Assembly: GCA_903924855.1 (NCBI GenBank)
Contig: CAIYCW010000154.1
Location: 18,428-82,427, forward strand
Length of the DNA stretch: 64,000 bases
Direction of reading: 5' to 3'
Source of the DNA: an uncultured Rhodospirillales bacterium
GTDB taxonomy: Bacteria; Pseudomonadota; Alphaproteobacteria; Acetobacterales; Acetobacteraceae
Made by a program: the position numbers and the translations under genes. The notes below the pieces were generated by a model, which saw nothing but the letters and a program-made list of their open reading frames with translations, made no database searches and was not told where the DNA came from. Numbering within the stretch: the stretch's first letter is position 1; every line of letters starts with the position of its first letter. Shown piece after piece: positions 41,430 to 49,697 of this stretch.

Positions 41430-42826
41430 CCATGAACCCATCCAGCGTCACCGCCCTTCTGTGCGAGCGGATCGTGGCGGCAAGCCGGTCCACATTGCCG
41501 CCGGACGCGCTGAAGGCGGCGCGGGAGCTGTGCCTGGACGGGATTGCGGTGGCGGTGGCGGGTGCGCAGCTGGAGGAGGCGCCGCGACTGTTGGCGGCGC
41601 ATTTCGCTGATCCGTTGACCGGCACGGGCGGTGGCACGTCTTCCTCGCTGCTGGGGCTGAATGCGCGGCTGGGCACGGTGCCGGCGGCGCTGGTCAATGG
41701 CGCTGCGATGCATGTGCTGGATTTCGAGCCGATGTGGCTGCCGGCGACGCATGCGCTGTCCCCTGCCCTGGCGTCTGCCCTGGCGCTGGGTGAGGCGCTG
41801 GGCAGTTCGGGGCTGGAGGTGCTGGGTGCGGTGGTGCTGGGCATCGAGATCCAGGGGCGGTTGCGCCAGGCGGCGCGTGGGCTGGAATCGCATGAGCTGC
41901 GGTTTCATCCGCCGGGGTTTGTGGGGCCGATCGGGGCTGCCGTGGCGTGCGGGCATCTGCTGGGGTTTGATGCGCGGCAATTCGCCAATGCGATCGGCAT
42001 TGCGGGGTCGCGCTGCGGCGGGCTGTTCGTCAATCTCGGCACGATGACCAAGGCGACGCACACCGCCTATGCGGCGTCACTCGGGCTGGAGGCGGCGCTG
42101 CTGACGCGCAGCGGCTTCACCGGCAGCCTGGCGCTGTTCGATGCGGGGCCGCAAAGCTACGAGAACGCGTTCTTCCCGCGCGGGCTTGATAGCGATGCGC
42201 TGCTGGCATTCGGGCAGACTCTGCGCGTGGTGGATCCCGGCTACGCGGTGAAGATCTTCCCGGCCAAATTCTCCACCCATTACGCGATCACGGCGGCGCT
42301 GGCGCTGCGCGATCGGATCCCCGATCCGTCAGCGATCACCAAGGTGCGGATCACCGCCGCCGATGTGCCCTCCAGCGACCGGCCGCATCCGCGTTCCGGC
42401 CTCGATGGCAAGTTCAGCCTGCAATACACGGCGGCGCTGGCGCTGCTGGATGGGCAGGTCGGGCTTTCGAGCTTCACCGATGCGCGGCTGCACCGGGCGG
42501 ATATGCAGGCGCTGCTGCCGAAATTCGAGACGCGGCTGACGCGGGAGATTCCCAGCATCTACACCGAGGGGCGCTATCTGGATGTGGCGGTGACGCTGCA
42601 AGGTGGCGAGGTGATCACCGCGCGCTGTGAGCGACCGCGCGGCTCCTGGGGGGCGGCGCCGATCACCACGGCGGAGCTGGTGGGCAAGGCGCGGGATTGT
42701 TTTGCCACCTTCGCCACGAAAGAGGCCGCCGAGACCTGCATCGCGTCCTGCCTGGAGCTGGATCGGCTGGACGGGGTTGGTCTGCGCGCGCTGCTGCGCC
42801 TGGCCAGCACCGGGGGGCATGGCTGA
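41426..42826 (+). CDS. MmgE/PrpD-family protein (dehydratase/epimerase/decarboxylase fold)
   Basis: 466 residues. The family pattern is clear: LCLDGIAVAVAGAQLEE near the start, VNGAAMHVLDFEPMWLPATH, HPPGFVGPIGAAVACGHLLG, MTKATHTAYAASLGLEAAL and VKIFPAKFSTHYAITAALAL. Characterised members are 2-methylcitrate dehydratase, cis-aconitate decarboxylase and iminodisuccinate epimerase, all acting on di- or tricarboxylates, in line with the neighbouring aconitase and Tct genes. Exact reaction unknown. ATG 41426 overlaps the aconitase stop; ATG 41432 is also possible. It overlaps the next gene by 1 bp. Confidence 0.88.
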   Translation: MTMNPSSVTALLCERIVAASRSTLPPDALKAARELCLDGIAVAVAGAQLEEAPRLLAAHFADPLTGTGGGTSSSLLGLNARLGTVPAALVNGAAMHVLDFEPMWLPATHALSPALASALALGEALGSSGLEVLGAVVLGIEIQGRLRQAARGLESHELRFHPPGFVGPIGAAVACGHLLGFDARQFANAIGIAGSRCGGLFVNLGTMTKATHTAYAASLGLEAALLTRSGFTGSLALFDAGPQSYENAFFPRGLDSDALLAFGQTLRVVDPGYAVKIFPAKFSTHYAITAALALRDRIPDPSAITKVRITAADVPSSDRPHPRSGLDGKFSLQYTAALALLDGQVGLSSFTDARLHRADMQALLPKFETRLTREIPSIYTEGRYLDVAVTLQGGEVITARCERPRGSWGAAPITTAELVGKARDCFATFATKEAAETCIASCLELDRLDGVGLRALLRLASTGGHG

Positions 42827-43926
42827 TGCTGCTGCTCGACAATGACGTGATCGCCCAGGTGCTGACGACGAAGGATTGCATCCTGGTGCAGGAACGCGCC
42901 TTCGCGGGGCTGAACACCGGTGCCTCCGTGGGCAGGCCGCGGCTGGACACGTTCATGCCGTGCGGGCGGGAGGACGGGTATTACCGGTTCGGCTCGGTGG
43001 AGGGGGCCACCGATGGCATTCATGCGGTGCGGCTGAAATCGGACATCATGACCTGGCCGCGGCGCGAGGATGGCAGCTGGTCCGAGAAGAAATACTGCAT
43101 CGAGCCTGGCACCTATTGCGGGCTGGTGCTGCTGTTCAGCACCGAGAACGGAGCCCCTCTGGCGATTCTGAATGACGGGCATCTGCAGCATATGCGCGTG
43201 GGGGCGGCGGCGGGGCTTGGCGCGCGGCTGCTGGCGCGGCCGGAGGCGCGGCGGGTTGGCATGATCGGCTCGGGCGGCATGGCGCGCACCGTGCTGGAGG
43301 CGCTGGTGGCGGTGCGCGACATCACCGAGGTGCTTGTGTTCAGCCGCGATGAGGGCAACCGGACGCGCTATGCGCGGGAGATGTCCGCAAGCCTTGGGGT
43401 GGAGGTGATCGCGGTTGGCAGCGCGCGGGAGGCGGTGCGCGGCGCTGACATACTGGCGACCACGACGGACAGCATGTCCGCCGTGATCGATGCCGAGTGG
43501 CTGGAGCCGGGGATGCATGTGGTGGGCATCGGGCCGCTTGATTTCCCGAAGGAGGCGGAGGCGCGGATCGATCTGGTGGTGCGCCAGGGTGATGAGGCGT
43601 TCGACATGCCGGAGAGCGGGCAGTTCCGCCGCGATCTGGGGCACAGCCGCAGCGCGTTTGTGGGGGGCTCGCCTGAGGAGCAGAAACGTCTGCCGCCGGT
43701 GATGCGCAAGCAGCGCACGCCGCGCGTCTGGCCGTTCTACGCCGATGTGATCGCCGGGCGCGCCGAGGGGCGGACCAGCCCAGACCAGATCACCCAGTAT
43801 CGGCCGGTTGGCAATTGGGGGCTGCAATTCGCCGCCTGTGGCGGGCTGGCCTATCGGCTGGCGAAGGCGCGCGGGCTGGGGCATGCGCTGCCGGATGGCT
43901 GGTTCGTGCAGTCCATCAAGAACTGA
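42826..43926 (+). CDS. Ornithine cyclodeaminase/mu-crystallin-family protein
   Basis: 366 residues with an N-terminal substrate domain and a Rossmann domain (ARRVGMIGSGGMARTVLEALVAV). The family landmarks GLVLLFSTENGAPLAILNDGHLQHMRVGAAAGLGARLL and DILATTTDSMSAVIDAEWL are present. Members reduce imines or deaminate amino acids (ornithine cyclodeaminase, alanine dehydrogenase, iminosuccinate reductase). Set among carboxylate enzymes, an imino-acid or ketimine substrate derived from the imported compound is a fair inference. The start at 42826 shares its A with the MmgE/PrpD TGA. Confidence 0.87.
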   Translation: MLLLDNDVIAQVLTTKDCILVQERAFAGLNTGASVGRPRLDTFMPCGREDGYYRFGSVEGATDGIHAVRLKSDIMTWPRREDGSWSEKKYCIEPGTYCGLVLLFSTENGAPLAILNDGHLQHMRVGAAAGLGARLLARPEARRVGMIGSGGMARTVLEALVAVRDITEVLVFSRDEGNRTRYAREMSASLGVEVIAVGSAREAVRGADILATTTDSMSAVIDAEWLEPGMHVVGIGPLDFPKEAEARIDLVVRQGDEAFDMPESGQFRRDLGHSRSAFVGGSPEEQKRLPPVMRKQRTPRVWPFYADVIAGRAEGRTSPDQITQYRPVGNWGLQFAACGGLAYRLAKARGLGHALPDGWFVQSIKN

Positions 43927-43933
43927 AACGGTG

Positions 43934-44425
43934 ATGTCATCCCCCAGCCCCGATCCGGCCTCTGACATGCGCCATATCAGCGTCGATTGGCCGCATCTGG
44001 CGTTTGCGACCGCGATCAGTGGGTGGGCCGCCTGGTATTGCCGCGATGCGTGGCTGGCCAATGCGGATGCGGAGAATCTGATCCTGATCGTGCCGGTCTC
44101 CGCGGCGGCCTTGGTGCTGTATGGCGTGGTGGCGCTGGGCTGCATCAGGCGGACGGCGGAGGCGGTGCCGCGGCCGCCGGTTGCGGCGTTTGGCCGGATT
44201 TTGGGCACGATGGCGATGCTGGCCGGGTTTGCGGTGGCCGGGCCGCTGATCGGGTTTGACGTTGTCTCGTTTGTCTATCTGCTGGCGATGCTGCTGTTTC
44301 TGGGTGAGCGGCGCTGGGCGGTGTTGCTGCTGGTGCCGGTGATATTCGCGGCGATCGTGGTCTGGGGTTTCGGCACGCTGCTGGACACGCCGTTGCCGCT
44401 GCTGCTGTTCGGGGATGGGTCATGA
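43934..44425 (+). CDS. tctB: Tripartite tricarboxylate transporter small membrane subunit TctB
   Basis: 163 residues, four predicted membrane helices (HLAFATAISGWAAWYC, LILIVPVSAAALVLYGVVAL, GTMAMLAGFAVAGPLIGFDV, WAVLLLVPVIFAAIVVWGF), the layout of TctB. Together with TctA and TctC it forms a secondary transporter for citrate-like acids. ATG 43934 follows the OCD gene by 7 bp; the stop overlaps tctA (ATGA). Identification rests largely on context because TctB sequences are weakly conserved. Confidence 0.82.
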   Translation: MSSPSPDPASDMRHISVDWPHLAFATAISGWAAWYCRDAWLANADAENLILIVPVSAAALVLYGVVALGCIRRTAEAVPRPPVAAFGRILGTMAMLAGFAVAGPLIGFDVVSFVYLLAMLLFLGERRWAVLLLVPVIFAAIVVWGFGTLLDTPLPLLLFGDGS

Positions 44426-45942
44426 TCGATCTGGATGCCCTGAACGCCGCGTTTCATCTGCTGTCCGGCTCGTGGCAGCCCTGGCTGGTGGTGGTGCCGG
44501 GGCTGCTGATCGGGCTGTTCGTGCATGCGGTGCCGGGGCTTACGACCTCGATGGCGCTTGCGATCTGCCTGCCGCTGATCCCCTACATGGATTTTCTGCA
44601 GGCGCTGATCTTCATGACGGCGATGTATGCGGGCGCACTGTTCGGGGTGGCGATACCGGCCATTCTGCTCAACGTGCCGGGCTCGGCCTCGGCTGTCGGC
44701 ACCACGTTTGACGGGTTTCCGATGGCGCAGCAGGGCCGGCACAACGAGGCGTTGGGGCTGGCGCTGGGGGCCTCCTGTGTCGGGCAGGCGATCGCCTATG
44801 GGTTGTTGCTGCTGCTGGCGGGTCCGATCGGGCGATTTGCCATCAGATTGGGGCCGCCTGAGATGCTGATCGTGGCGATCTGGGGGTTGACGCTGATTGC
44901 GCGGCTGCGCGGGCGGCATCTGGCGCGCGGGCTGCTGGCGGGCTGTTTCGGGCTGCTGCTGGGGACGGTTGGGCTGAGTGTGCGCGGGGCGGCGCGCGGC
45001 ACGATGGGGTTGGATCTGCTGCTGGACGGCATTCCCACGGTGCCGGCGATTGTGGGGCTGTTCGCGGCATCGGAGTTGTTCAACCTGGTGGGGCGCGAAT
45101 ACATCGTGGCCGACATGACGCGGCGGGCGGTGGATGCGCGCCGCATTCTGGCCGGCATGCGCGACGTGTTCCGCTATCCGGCCACCTTGCTGCGCGGCGG
45201 GTTGCTGGGGGCGTGTATCGGCATTCTGCCGGGCGGGCATGCGATCGCCAATCTGCTGTCCTATTCCGAGGCGCGGCGGGCGGCGAAGGACCCGGAGGCG
45301 TTCGGCACCGGCGATCCGCGTGGGATCATTGCCGCGGAATCGGCCAATGCCAGCTCGGAGGGCGGCTCGATGGCGACGCTGCTGGCGCTGGGCATTCCCA
45401 CCGGCGGGGCGACCGCGGTGATGCTGGTGGCGTTCGGCATGCACGACATCACCGGTGGGCCGGCCTTCATGCGCGACCATGCGGATGTGGTCTATGCGGT
45501 GATCCTGTCCAGCCTGGTGCAGGTGGTGCTGCTGGGGCTGATCGGGTTTGGCTTCATCTTCGTGGCCAGCTTCATTGTGAAGGTGCGGCTGCGGGCCTTG
45601 GTGCCGGTGGTGCTGGCGCTGGCGCTGGTGGGCAGTTTTGCGCTGACCCAGACCATGGCGGGGCCGATCACGCTTGCGGTGTTCGCGGTGATCGGCTGGC
45701 TGATGCAGCGTTTCGACTATCCGGTGGCGGCCGTTGTGGTGGGGCTGCTGCTGGGGCGGATGACCGAGGGCGCCCTGCTGCGCAGCTATCAGCTGAGCGG
45801 GGGCGAGTTCGGCTATGCGCTGGGCCGGCCGATCGCACTTGTGCTGCTGGGCCTGCTGGTTGCCACCTTTGTTCTGCCGATGATCAGACAACGATCGGGC
45901 GCCCTGACCGCAGGGACGACCCGGCATGGAAGGAAGCCCTGA
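44422..45942 (+). CDS. tctA: Tripartite tricarboxylate transporter large membrane subunit TctA
   Basis: 506 residues and about 11-12 membrane helices. TctA hallmarks: VVPGLLIGLFVHAVPGLTTSMALAI, FGVAIPAILLNVPGSASAVGTTFDGFP, LRGGLLGACIGILPGGHAIANLLSY, and the repeated ALGIPTGGATAVMLVAF. It forms the translocation path. Start ATG 44422 overlaps the tctB stop and the stop is 1 bp from the tctC start, so the three subunits are tightly coupled. Confidence 0.94.
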   Translation: MIDLDALNAAFHLLSGSWQPWLVVVPGLLIGLFVHAVPGLTTSMALAICLPLIPYMDFLQALIFMTAMYAGALFGVAIPAILLNVPGSASAVGTTFDGFPMAQQGRHNEALGLALGASCVGQAIAYGLLLLLAGPIGRFAIRLGPPEMLIVAIWGLTLIARLRGRHLARGLLAGCFGLLLGTVGLSVRGAARGTMGLDLLLDGIPTVPAIVGLFAASELFNLVGREYIVADMTRRAVDARRILAGMRDVFRYPATLLRGGLLGACIGILPGGHAIANLLSYSEARRAAKDPEAFGTGDPRGIIAAESANASSEGGSMATLLALGIPTGGATAVMLVAFGMHDITGGPAFMRDHADVVYAVILSSLVQVVLLGLIGFGFIFVASFIVKVRLRALVPVVLALALVGSFALTQTMAGPITLAVFAVIGWLMQRFDYPVAAVVVGLLLGRMTEGALLRSYQLSGGEFGYALGRPIALVLLGLLVATFVLPMIRQRSGALTAGTTRHGRKP

Positions 45943-45943
45943 G

Positions 45944-46927
45944 ATGAACCGCCGCACGCTGTTGGCAACTGGCCTTGCCGCCCCCTTTGTCTCACGCGTC
46001 AGCCCGGCCCGGGCCGAGGGCTGGCCGCGCCGGCCGCTGACCATATTGGTGCCGTTCGATGTGGGCGGCAGTGTGGACCGGCTGGCGCGCGGCTTTGCGC
46101 AATACATGCCGAAATATCTGGGCCAGCCGGTGACGGTGGTGGACCGGGCCGGGGCCGGCGGGATGATCGGCACCAACTGGCTGCTGCAGCAGCCGGCCGA
46201 TGGCCACACGGTGATGCTGACGCCGGCCACCCCGTTCATTCCGGTGAACATTCTGGTGACCAATGCGCGCTACACGCTGGACAGCTTCACCTTCGTCAAT
46301 GCGCAATGGACCGACTACACGGTGCTGCTGGTGCCGAAGGACCGGCCGTGGCGGACCGCGGCCGAGCTGATCGATGCCATTCGCGCCAATCCGGGCAAGA
46401 TCAGCACCGGGGTGGATTTCGGCTCGGTTGGGCATATCACCACCATCGCGTTGCTGGATTCGCTGGGGCTGAAGCCGGATGCGATCCGGATTGTGACGTT
46501 TGACGGGTCGGGGGCGATGCGCACGGCGTTGGCCGGCGGGCAGGTGGATTTCAACATCGGCCAGGGCGAGGGTGCCGCCGCGGTGAAGGATTTCATCCGG
46601 CCGCTTGCGGTGTTTCTGGACCACCGGCTGCCGGAGGTGGATGCGCCGCCGATCAACGAGGTGCTGGCGGCGTACAAGACGACGGTGCCGCTGATCAACG
46701 GCTCGGTGCGCAGCTTTGTGTATCCGGCGGCGTTCAAGGCGAAACATCCGGAGGATTATGCGAGTTTCGTTGCCGCCTATCGGGCCACACTGGCTGATCC
46801 GGGGTTTCAGAAATTCCTGCACGACAACCAGATGGCGGGGGATTGGGTGGGCGAGGCGCGCACGACGGAGATCATCCGCGCCAATTTCGAGGCGTTGAAG
46901 CGCTACAAGGATCTGCTGAAGTCGTGA
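45944..46927 (+). CDS. tctC: Tripartite tricarboxylate transporter substrate-binding protein TctC (Bug family)
   Basis: 327 residues. The N-terminus MNRRTLLATGLAAPFVSRVSPARA is a signal peptide with a twin-arginine-like start. The Bug-family domain follows: WPRRPLTILVPFDVGGSVDRLAR, VDRAGAGGMIGTNWLLQQPADGHT and GTALAGGQVDFNIGQ-like segments. These proteins bind carboxylates such as citrate, malate, glutamate or aromatic acids; the ligand here is open. ATG 45944 follows GGAAG. A terminator-like hairpin follows the stop. Confidence 0.92.
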   Translation: MNRRTLLATGLAAPFVSRVSPARAEGWPRRPLTILVPFDVGGSVDRLARGFAQYMPKYLGQPVTVVDRAGAGGMIGTNWLLQQPADGHTVMLTPATPFIPVNILVTNARYTLDSFTFVNAQWTDYTVLLVPKDRPWRTAAELIDAIRANPGKISTGVDFGSVGHITTIALLDSLGLKPDAIRIVTFDGSGAMRTALAGGQVDFNIGQGEGAAAVKDFIRPLAVFLDHRLPEVDAPPINEVLAAYKTTVPLINGSVRSFVYPAAFKAKHPEDYASFVAAYRATLADPGFQKFLHDNQMAGDWVGEARTTEIIRANFEALKRYKDLLKS

Positions 46928-46936
46928 GCCGGGCCT

Positions 46937-46957
46937 GGGTGGTGGATCACACCACCC
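46937..46957 (+). terminator. Terminator-like stem-loop after tctC
   Basis: GGGTGGTG (46937-46944), loop GATCA, CACCACCC (46950-46957), followed by only two T, 10 bp after the tctC stop. The perfect stem suggests termination or mRNA 3'-end protection; the short T-run makes it a weak intrinsic terminator. Confidence 0.55.
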
Positions 46958-46998
46958 TTGGGCTGGTATGACGGTGCCAGACGGCCGGGAGAGCGGAC

Positions 46999-47247
46999 AT
47001 GCGGGCGATATTCGTGCAGATCAAATGCGAGATGGGCCAGGCCTACAAGGTGGCGCAGCTGGCGGCGGATGAGATCGAGGAGCTGTCTGAGCTGTATTCG
47101 ACCTCGGGGCAGTATGATCTGCTGGCGAAATTCTATCTGGAGCCGGGGCAGGACACCGGGTTGTTTGTGACGGAGCGGGTGCAGTCGCTGGCCGGGGTTT
47201 CGGATACGTATACGCTGATTGCGTTCAATGCGTTTGTGGGTGGGTAG
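46999..47247 (+). CDS. Stand-alone Lrp/AsnC ligand-binding (RAM) domain protein
   Basis: 82 residues that correspond only to the C-terminal RAM domain of Lrp/AsnC regulators: it starts RAIFVQIKCEMGQAYKVAQL and contains SGQYDLLAKFYLEPGQD, RVQSLAGVSDTYTLIAFNAF. There is no HTH. Such proteins exist as small amino-acid-binding dimers; the partner is unknown. Starts 71 bp after tctC and could be transcribed by readthrough. Confidence 0.82.
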   Translation: MRAIFVQIKCEMGQAYKVAQLAADEIEELSELYSTSGQYDLLAKFYLEPGQDTGLFVTERVQSLAGVSDTYTLIAFNAFVGG

Positions 47248-47263
47248 TGGCCTGGATACAGAT

Positions 47264-47740
47264 ATGGCGGTGTTTTCGGACTATATTCGAAATTTCGGTC
47301 TTATCATACAATCTGTTGCGGTTCCTTGTTTGGCAGCGATTGGGGCTTGGATCGCTCACCAACAGATGCGAACCGCTCGCGCCAAATTAAAATTGGACCT
47401 TTATGATCGGCGCTATGCTGTTTTCAATGCTAAACGCAAATTACTATTCGAAGTATTTTCAAAGCGGCTACCCTCCGATGAGACGTATCACGAGTTCGCA
47501 ATATCCACCGCTGAATCAGAATTTCTTTTTGATAGTGAACTAACTTTTCATTTGCTTGAAATTAGACAGAGATGTTCAAGAATGTCAGCAATAATTGTTT
47601 CAGCCAAAGATTTAGAGCCAGGACCCTCCCGTTCGGCTGCATTCGAAAAAGCAACTGAGCATCAAAAGTGGTTGATGGCACAAGAAGCGCACATTACCGA
47701 AAAGTTTAAGCCTTATTTGAAACTCGACAACCTCAAATGA
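47264..47740 (+). CDS. Orphan single-pass membrane protein of AT-rich composition
   Basis: 158 residues; I do not recognise a family. An N-terminal helix (GLIIQSVAVPCLAAIGAWIA) is followed by a charged, probably helical cytoplasmic region starting RTARAKLKLDLYDRRYAVFN, a pattern seen in small uncharacterised proteobacterial membrane proteins. Base composition is clearly lower in G+C than neighbouring genes, with codons such as AAA, TTA, ATA and TTT frequent, which suggests recent acquisition. It starts 16 bp after the RAM-domain gene and lies just before a toxin-antitoxin pair. Confidence 0.65.
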   Translation: MAVFSDYIRNFGLIIQSVAVPCLAAIGAWIAHQQMRTARAKLKLDLYDRRYAVFNAKRKLLFEVFSKRLPSDETYHEFAISTAESEFLFDSELTFHLLEIRQRCSRMSAIIVSAKDLEPGPSRSAAFEKATEHQKWLMAQEAHITEKFKPYLKLDNLK

Positions 47741-47850
47741 CCCAACGGACACTGCCCGGCCCAGGCAGATACAGGATACGCTCTTAGGCCGAATTGCGTC
47801 CCCAAAGGGCAAGCCCGCCATGACTCTTGAACCAAATAGCATGATGGAAT

Positions 47851-47870
47851 AAACTAAGTCACATTAGTTT
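47851..47870. promoter_or_regulatory. Perfect palindrome upstream of the Phd-VapC pair
   Basis: AAACTAA, 6-bp spacer GTCACA, TTAGTTT: a perfect 7-bp dyad 12 bp before the antitoxin ATG. This position and shape fit autorepression by the antitoxin or toxin-antitoxin complex. Confidence 0.6.
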
Positions 47871-47882
47871 AGGCGATGAACC

Positions 47883-48116
47883 ATGCGCAGCATCAACATC
47901 CACGAAGCGAAGACCCATCTCTCACGCCTCATCGAGGAGGCGGTGCAGGGGAAGCCGTTTGTGATCGCCAAGGCGGGGACGCCGTTGGTTCAGGTGACGG
48001 CGTTGACCGCGCCCGAGCCTCCGTCCCGTCTTGGTTTCATGGCGGGGCAGTTCACCGTGCCGGCGGATTTCGACAAGATGGGGCAGGATGAGATTGCGAC
48101 GCTGTTCGGCGGATGA
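47883..48116 (+). CDS. Phd/YefM-family antitoxin
   Basis: 77 residues. The N-terminal DNA-binding fold SINIHEAKTHLSRLIEEAVQ with KPFVIAKAGTPLVQVTAL is the Phd/YefM pattern; the C-terminal tail (about 45-77) would bind and block the toxin. Translationally coupled to the PIN toxin by a 4-bp overlap (ATGA). Low-level autoregulation through the dyad at 47851 is likely. Confidence 0.88.
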   Translation: MRSINIHEAKTHLSRLIEEAVQGKPFVIAKAGTPLVQVTALTAPEPPSRLGFMAGQFTVPADFDKMGQDEIATLFGG

Positions 48117-48499
48117 TCCTGCTCGACACGCATCTGCTGCTGTGGGCGGCGGCCCAGCCTGCGTTGCTGCCGGAGACGGCGCGCAATCTGCTGGAGGATG
48201 GGACGGCGGAGATGCTGTTCAGCGCCGCCTCGATCTGGGAGGTGGCGATCAAGAGCGGTTTGGGGCGCGCTGATTTTCAGGTGGATGCCGAGGCGTTTCG
48301 GGTGGGGCTGTTGGCGGCAGGGTATCGGGAAGTGCCGATTTCCGCGCAACATGCCGCCGCTGCCGGGCGTTTGCCGATGTTGCACAAGGATCCGTTCGAC
48401 CGGTTGCTGATCGCGCAGGCGGGGGTTGAGCGGTTGACGCTGCTGACGGTGGACCGGGTGGTGGCGCAATATCGCGGGCCGTTGTTGTTGGCGGCGTAA
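48113..48499 (+). CDS. VapC-type PIN-domain toxin
   Basis: 128 residues, complete PIN domain of the type II toxin ribonucleases. Acidic metal ligands are visible in MILLDTHLLLWA (Asp5), SAASIWEVAIKSGLGR (Glu) and MLHKDPFDRLLIAQA (Asp pair), with a last acidic position in LLTVDRVVAQY. It follows the antitoxin with a 4-bp overlap. The gene looks intact. Targets of PIN toxins are typically tRNA or rRNA; no target can be deduced here. Confidence 0.9.
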   Translation: MILLDTHLLLWAAAQPALLPETARNLLEDGTAEMLFSAASIWEVAIKSGLGRADFQVDAEAFRVGLLAAGYREVPISAQHAAAAGRLPMLHKDPFDRLLIAQAGVERLTLLTVDRVVAQYRGPLLLAA

Positions 48500-48533
48500 G
48501 GTTTCCGCCCTTCCGCGGCCCGGGCTTGCGTTG

Positions 48534-48569
48534 CGATGGATTGCCGCGTCGCTTCGCTCCTCGCAACGA
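48534..48569 (+). repeat. Dispersed ATTGC...GCAA palindromic repeat, family C
   Basis: TGGATTGC, then CGCGTCGCTTCGCTCCTC, then GCAACGACGG: a longer, slightly altered copy of the repeats at 57606 and 58898. It lies in the 167-bp gap between the PIN toxin and the SDR gene, which also holds a family B hairpin and a degenerate family A fragment. Confidence 0.6.
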
Positions 48570-48634
48570 CGGCATGGCGGATGAGAGCCTCGCCCGCCCC
48601 ACCCGCCGCCCCTCAAACGAGAGAACGTTTTTTG

Positions 48635-48656
48635 CTTCTTTTTTTCAAAAAAGAAG
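48635..48656. repeat. Family B element, partial copy (single hairpin)
   Basis: CTTCTTTTTT, TC, AAAAAAGAAG: a perfect 10-bp AT-rich hairpin preceded by CGTTTTTTG, as at one edge of complete family B elements. It is 10 bp from the end of the convergent SDR gene. Confidence 0.65.
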
Positions 48657-48666
48657 GCCTTGCTTC

Positions 48667-49416
48667 TTACCGCCCCCCCGACACCGGAACGATGGCGCCG
48701 GTGACGTAGGAGGCCTGGTCGGACATCAGCCAGAGGATGGCGTCTGCCACTTCCTGGGCGGTGCCGATGCGGCCCATGGGGACGGAGGGGCCGAGTTTGG
48801 CCAGGCGGTCGCCGAGGCCGGCCTTGGCGTGGATTTCGGTGTCGATCAGGCCGGGGCGGACGGCGTTGACGCGGATGCCGCGGGGGGCGAGTTCCTTGGC
48901 GGCGCCGATGGTGAAGCTGTCGATCGCACCTTTGCTGGCTGCGTAGTGCACCCAGTCATTCGGCCCGCCCAGGGTTGCTGCAACCGAGGACAGGTTGGTG
49001 ATGGAGCCACCCTGGCCGCCATGGTCGGTTGCCATGCGCTTGATCGATTCCCGCACGGTGAGGAACACGCCGCGGACATTGATGCCCAGCACGTCATCAA
49101 GAATGCGTGAGGAGATGGTCTCCAGCGAGGCGGTGGGCCCGGTGATTCCGGCGTTGGTGACGACCGCATCGAGCCGGCCGAAGGTTTGATCGAGCCAGGC
49201 GAAGAGGGCGGATGTGGCAAGTTCGCTTGCTGCATCAGCCGAAAAACCAAGGGCTTGGCCGCCGCTGCGGGCGACTTCCGCGGTCAGGGCGTCGGCGGCT
49301 TCGGTGGAGGAGCGGTAGCTGAACGCCACGCGCCAGCCCTGGAGTGCCGCGGATTTCACCACGGCGGCCCCGATGCCCTGGCTGCCGCCGGTGACCAGAA
49401 GGACCTTGTTCTGCAT
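48667..49416 (-). CDS. Short-chain dehydrogenase/reductase (FabG-like)
   Basis: 249 residues, classical SDR. NAD(P) motif LLVTGGSQGIGAAV, VTNAGIT (NAG motif), active-site Ser in NLSSVAATLGG and Tyr-x-x-x-Lys in VHYAASKGAIDSF, and a PG motif near RPGLIDTEIH. Substrate unknown. ATG 49416 begins the domain; longer upstream reading crosses an AT-rich promoter-like region (49500-49560). It diverges from the MarR-like gene. Confidence 0.88.
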   Translation of the reverse strand: MQNKVLLVTGGSQGIGAAVVKSAALQGWRVAFSYRSSTEAADALTAEVARSGGQALGFSADAASELATSALFAWLDQTFGRLDAVVTNAGITGPTASLETISSRILDDVLGINVRGVFLTVRESIKRMATDHGGQGGSITNLSSVAATLGGPNDWVHYAASKGAIDSFTIGAAKELAPRGIRVNAVRPGLIDTEIHAKAGLGDRLAKLGPSVPMGRIGTAQEVADAILWLMSDQASYVTGAIVPVSGGR

Positions 49417-49697
49417 GCGCTGCCTCCACCATCTTATGTGTGATTGCGCACGAGCATATGCACCGTTGCCTGGTTTGCATATTGTCCCTGCGGGCCGTCC
49501 GATTTTTTTGGACACGGCACGAAAAATGGTACCAACATTAAAAAATATTACATCGTCACGAAGGTGTGAGTCGTGCATCTGAGAGGGTGTTTGTGCCGTT
49601 ACGTCTTGGCGGCACGCAAACTGAAAACGGGTGGGCGAGGACGGGTGTCGGGTGCGGGCCGCCGCCTTACGTTCAGCAGCAGGGGAAGGGCAGAACG

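Noticed and set aside
48500..48666. A small gene between the PIN toxin and the SDR gene
   Set aside because: Holds only repeat fragments (families A, B and C) and no frame with a plausible start and coding character.
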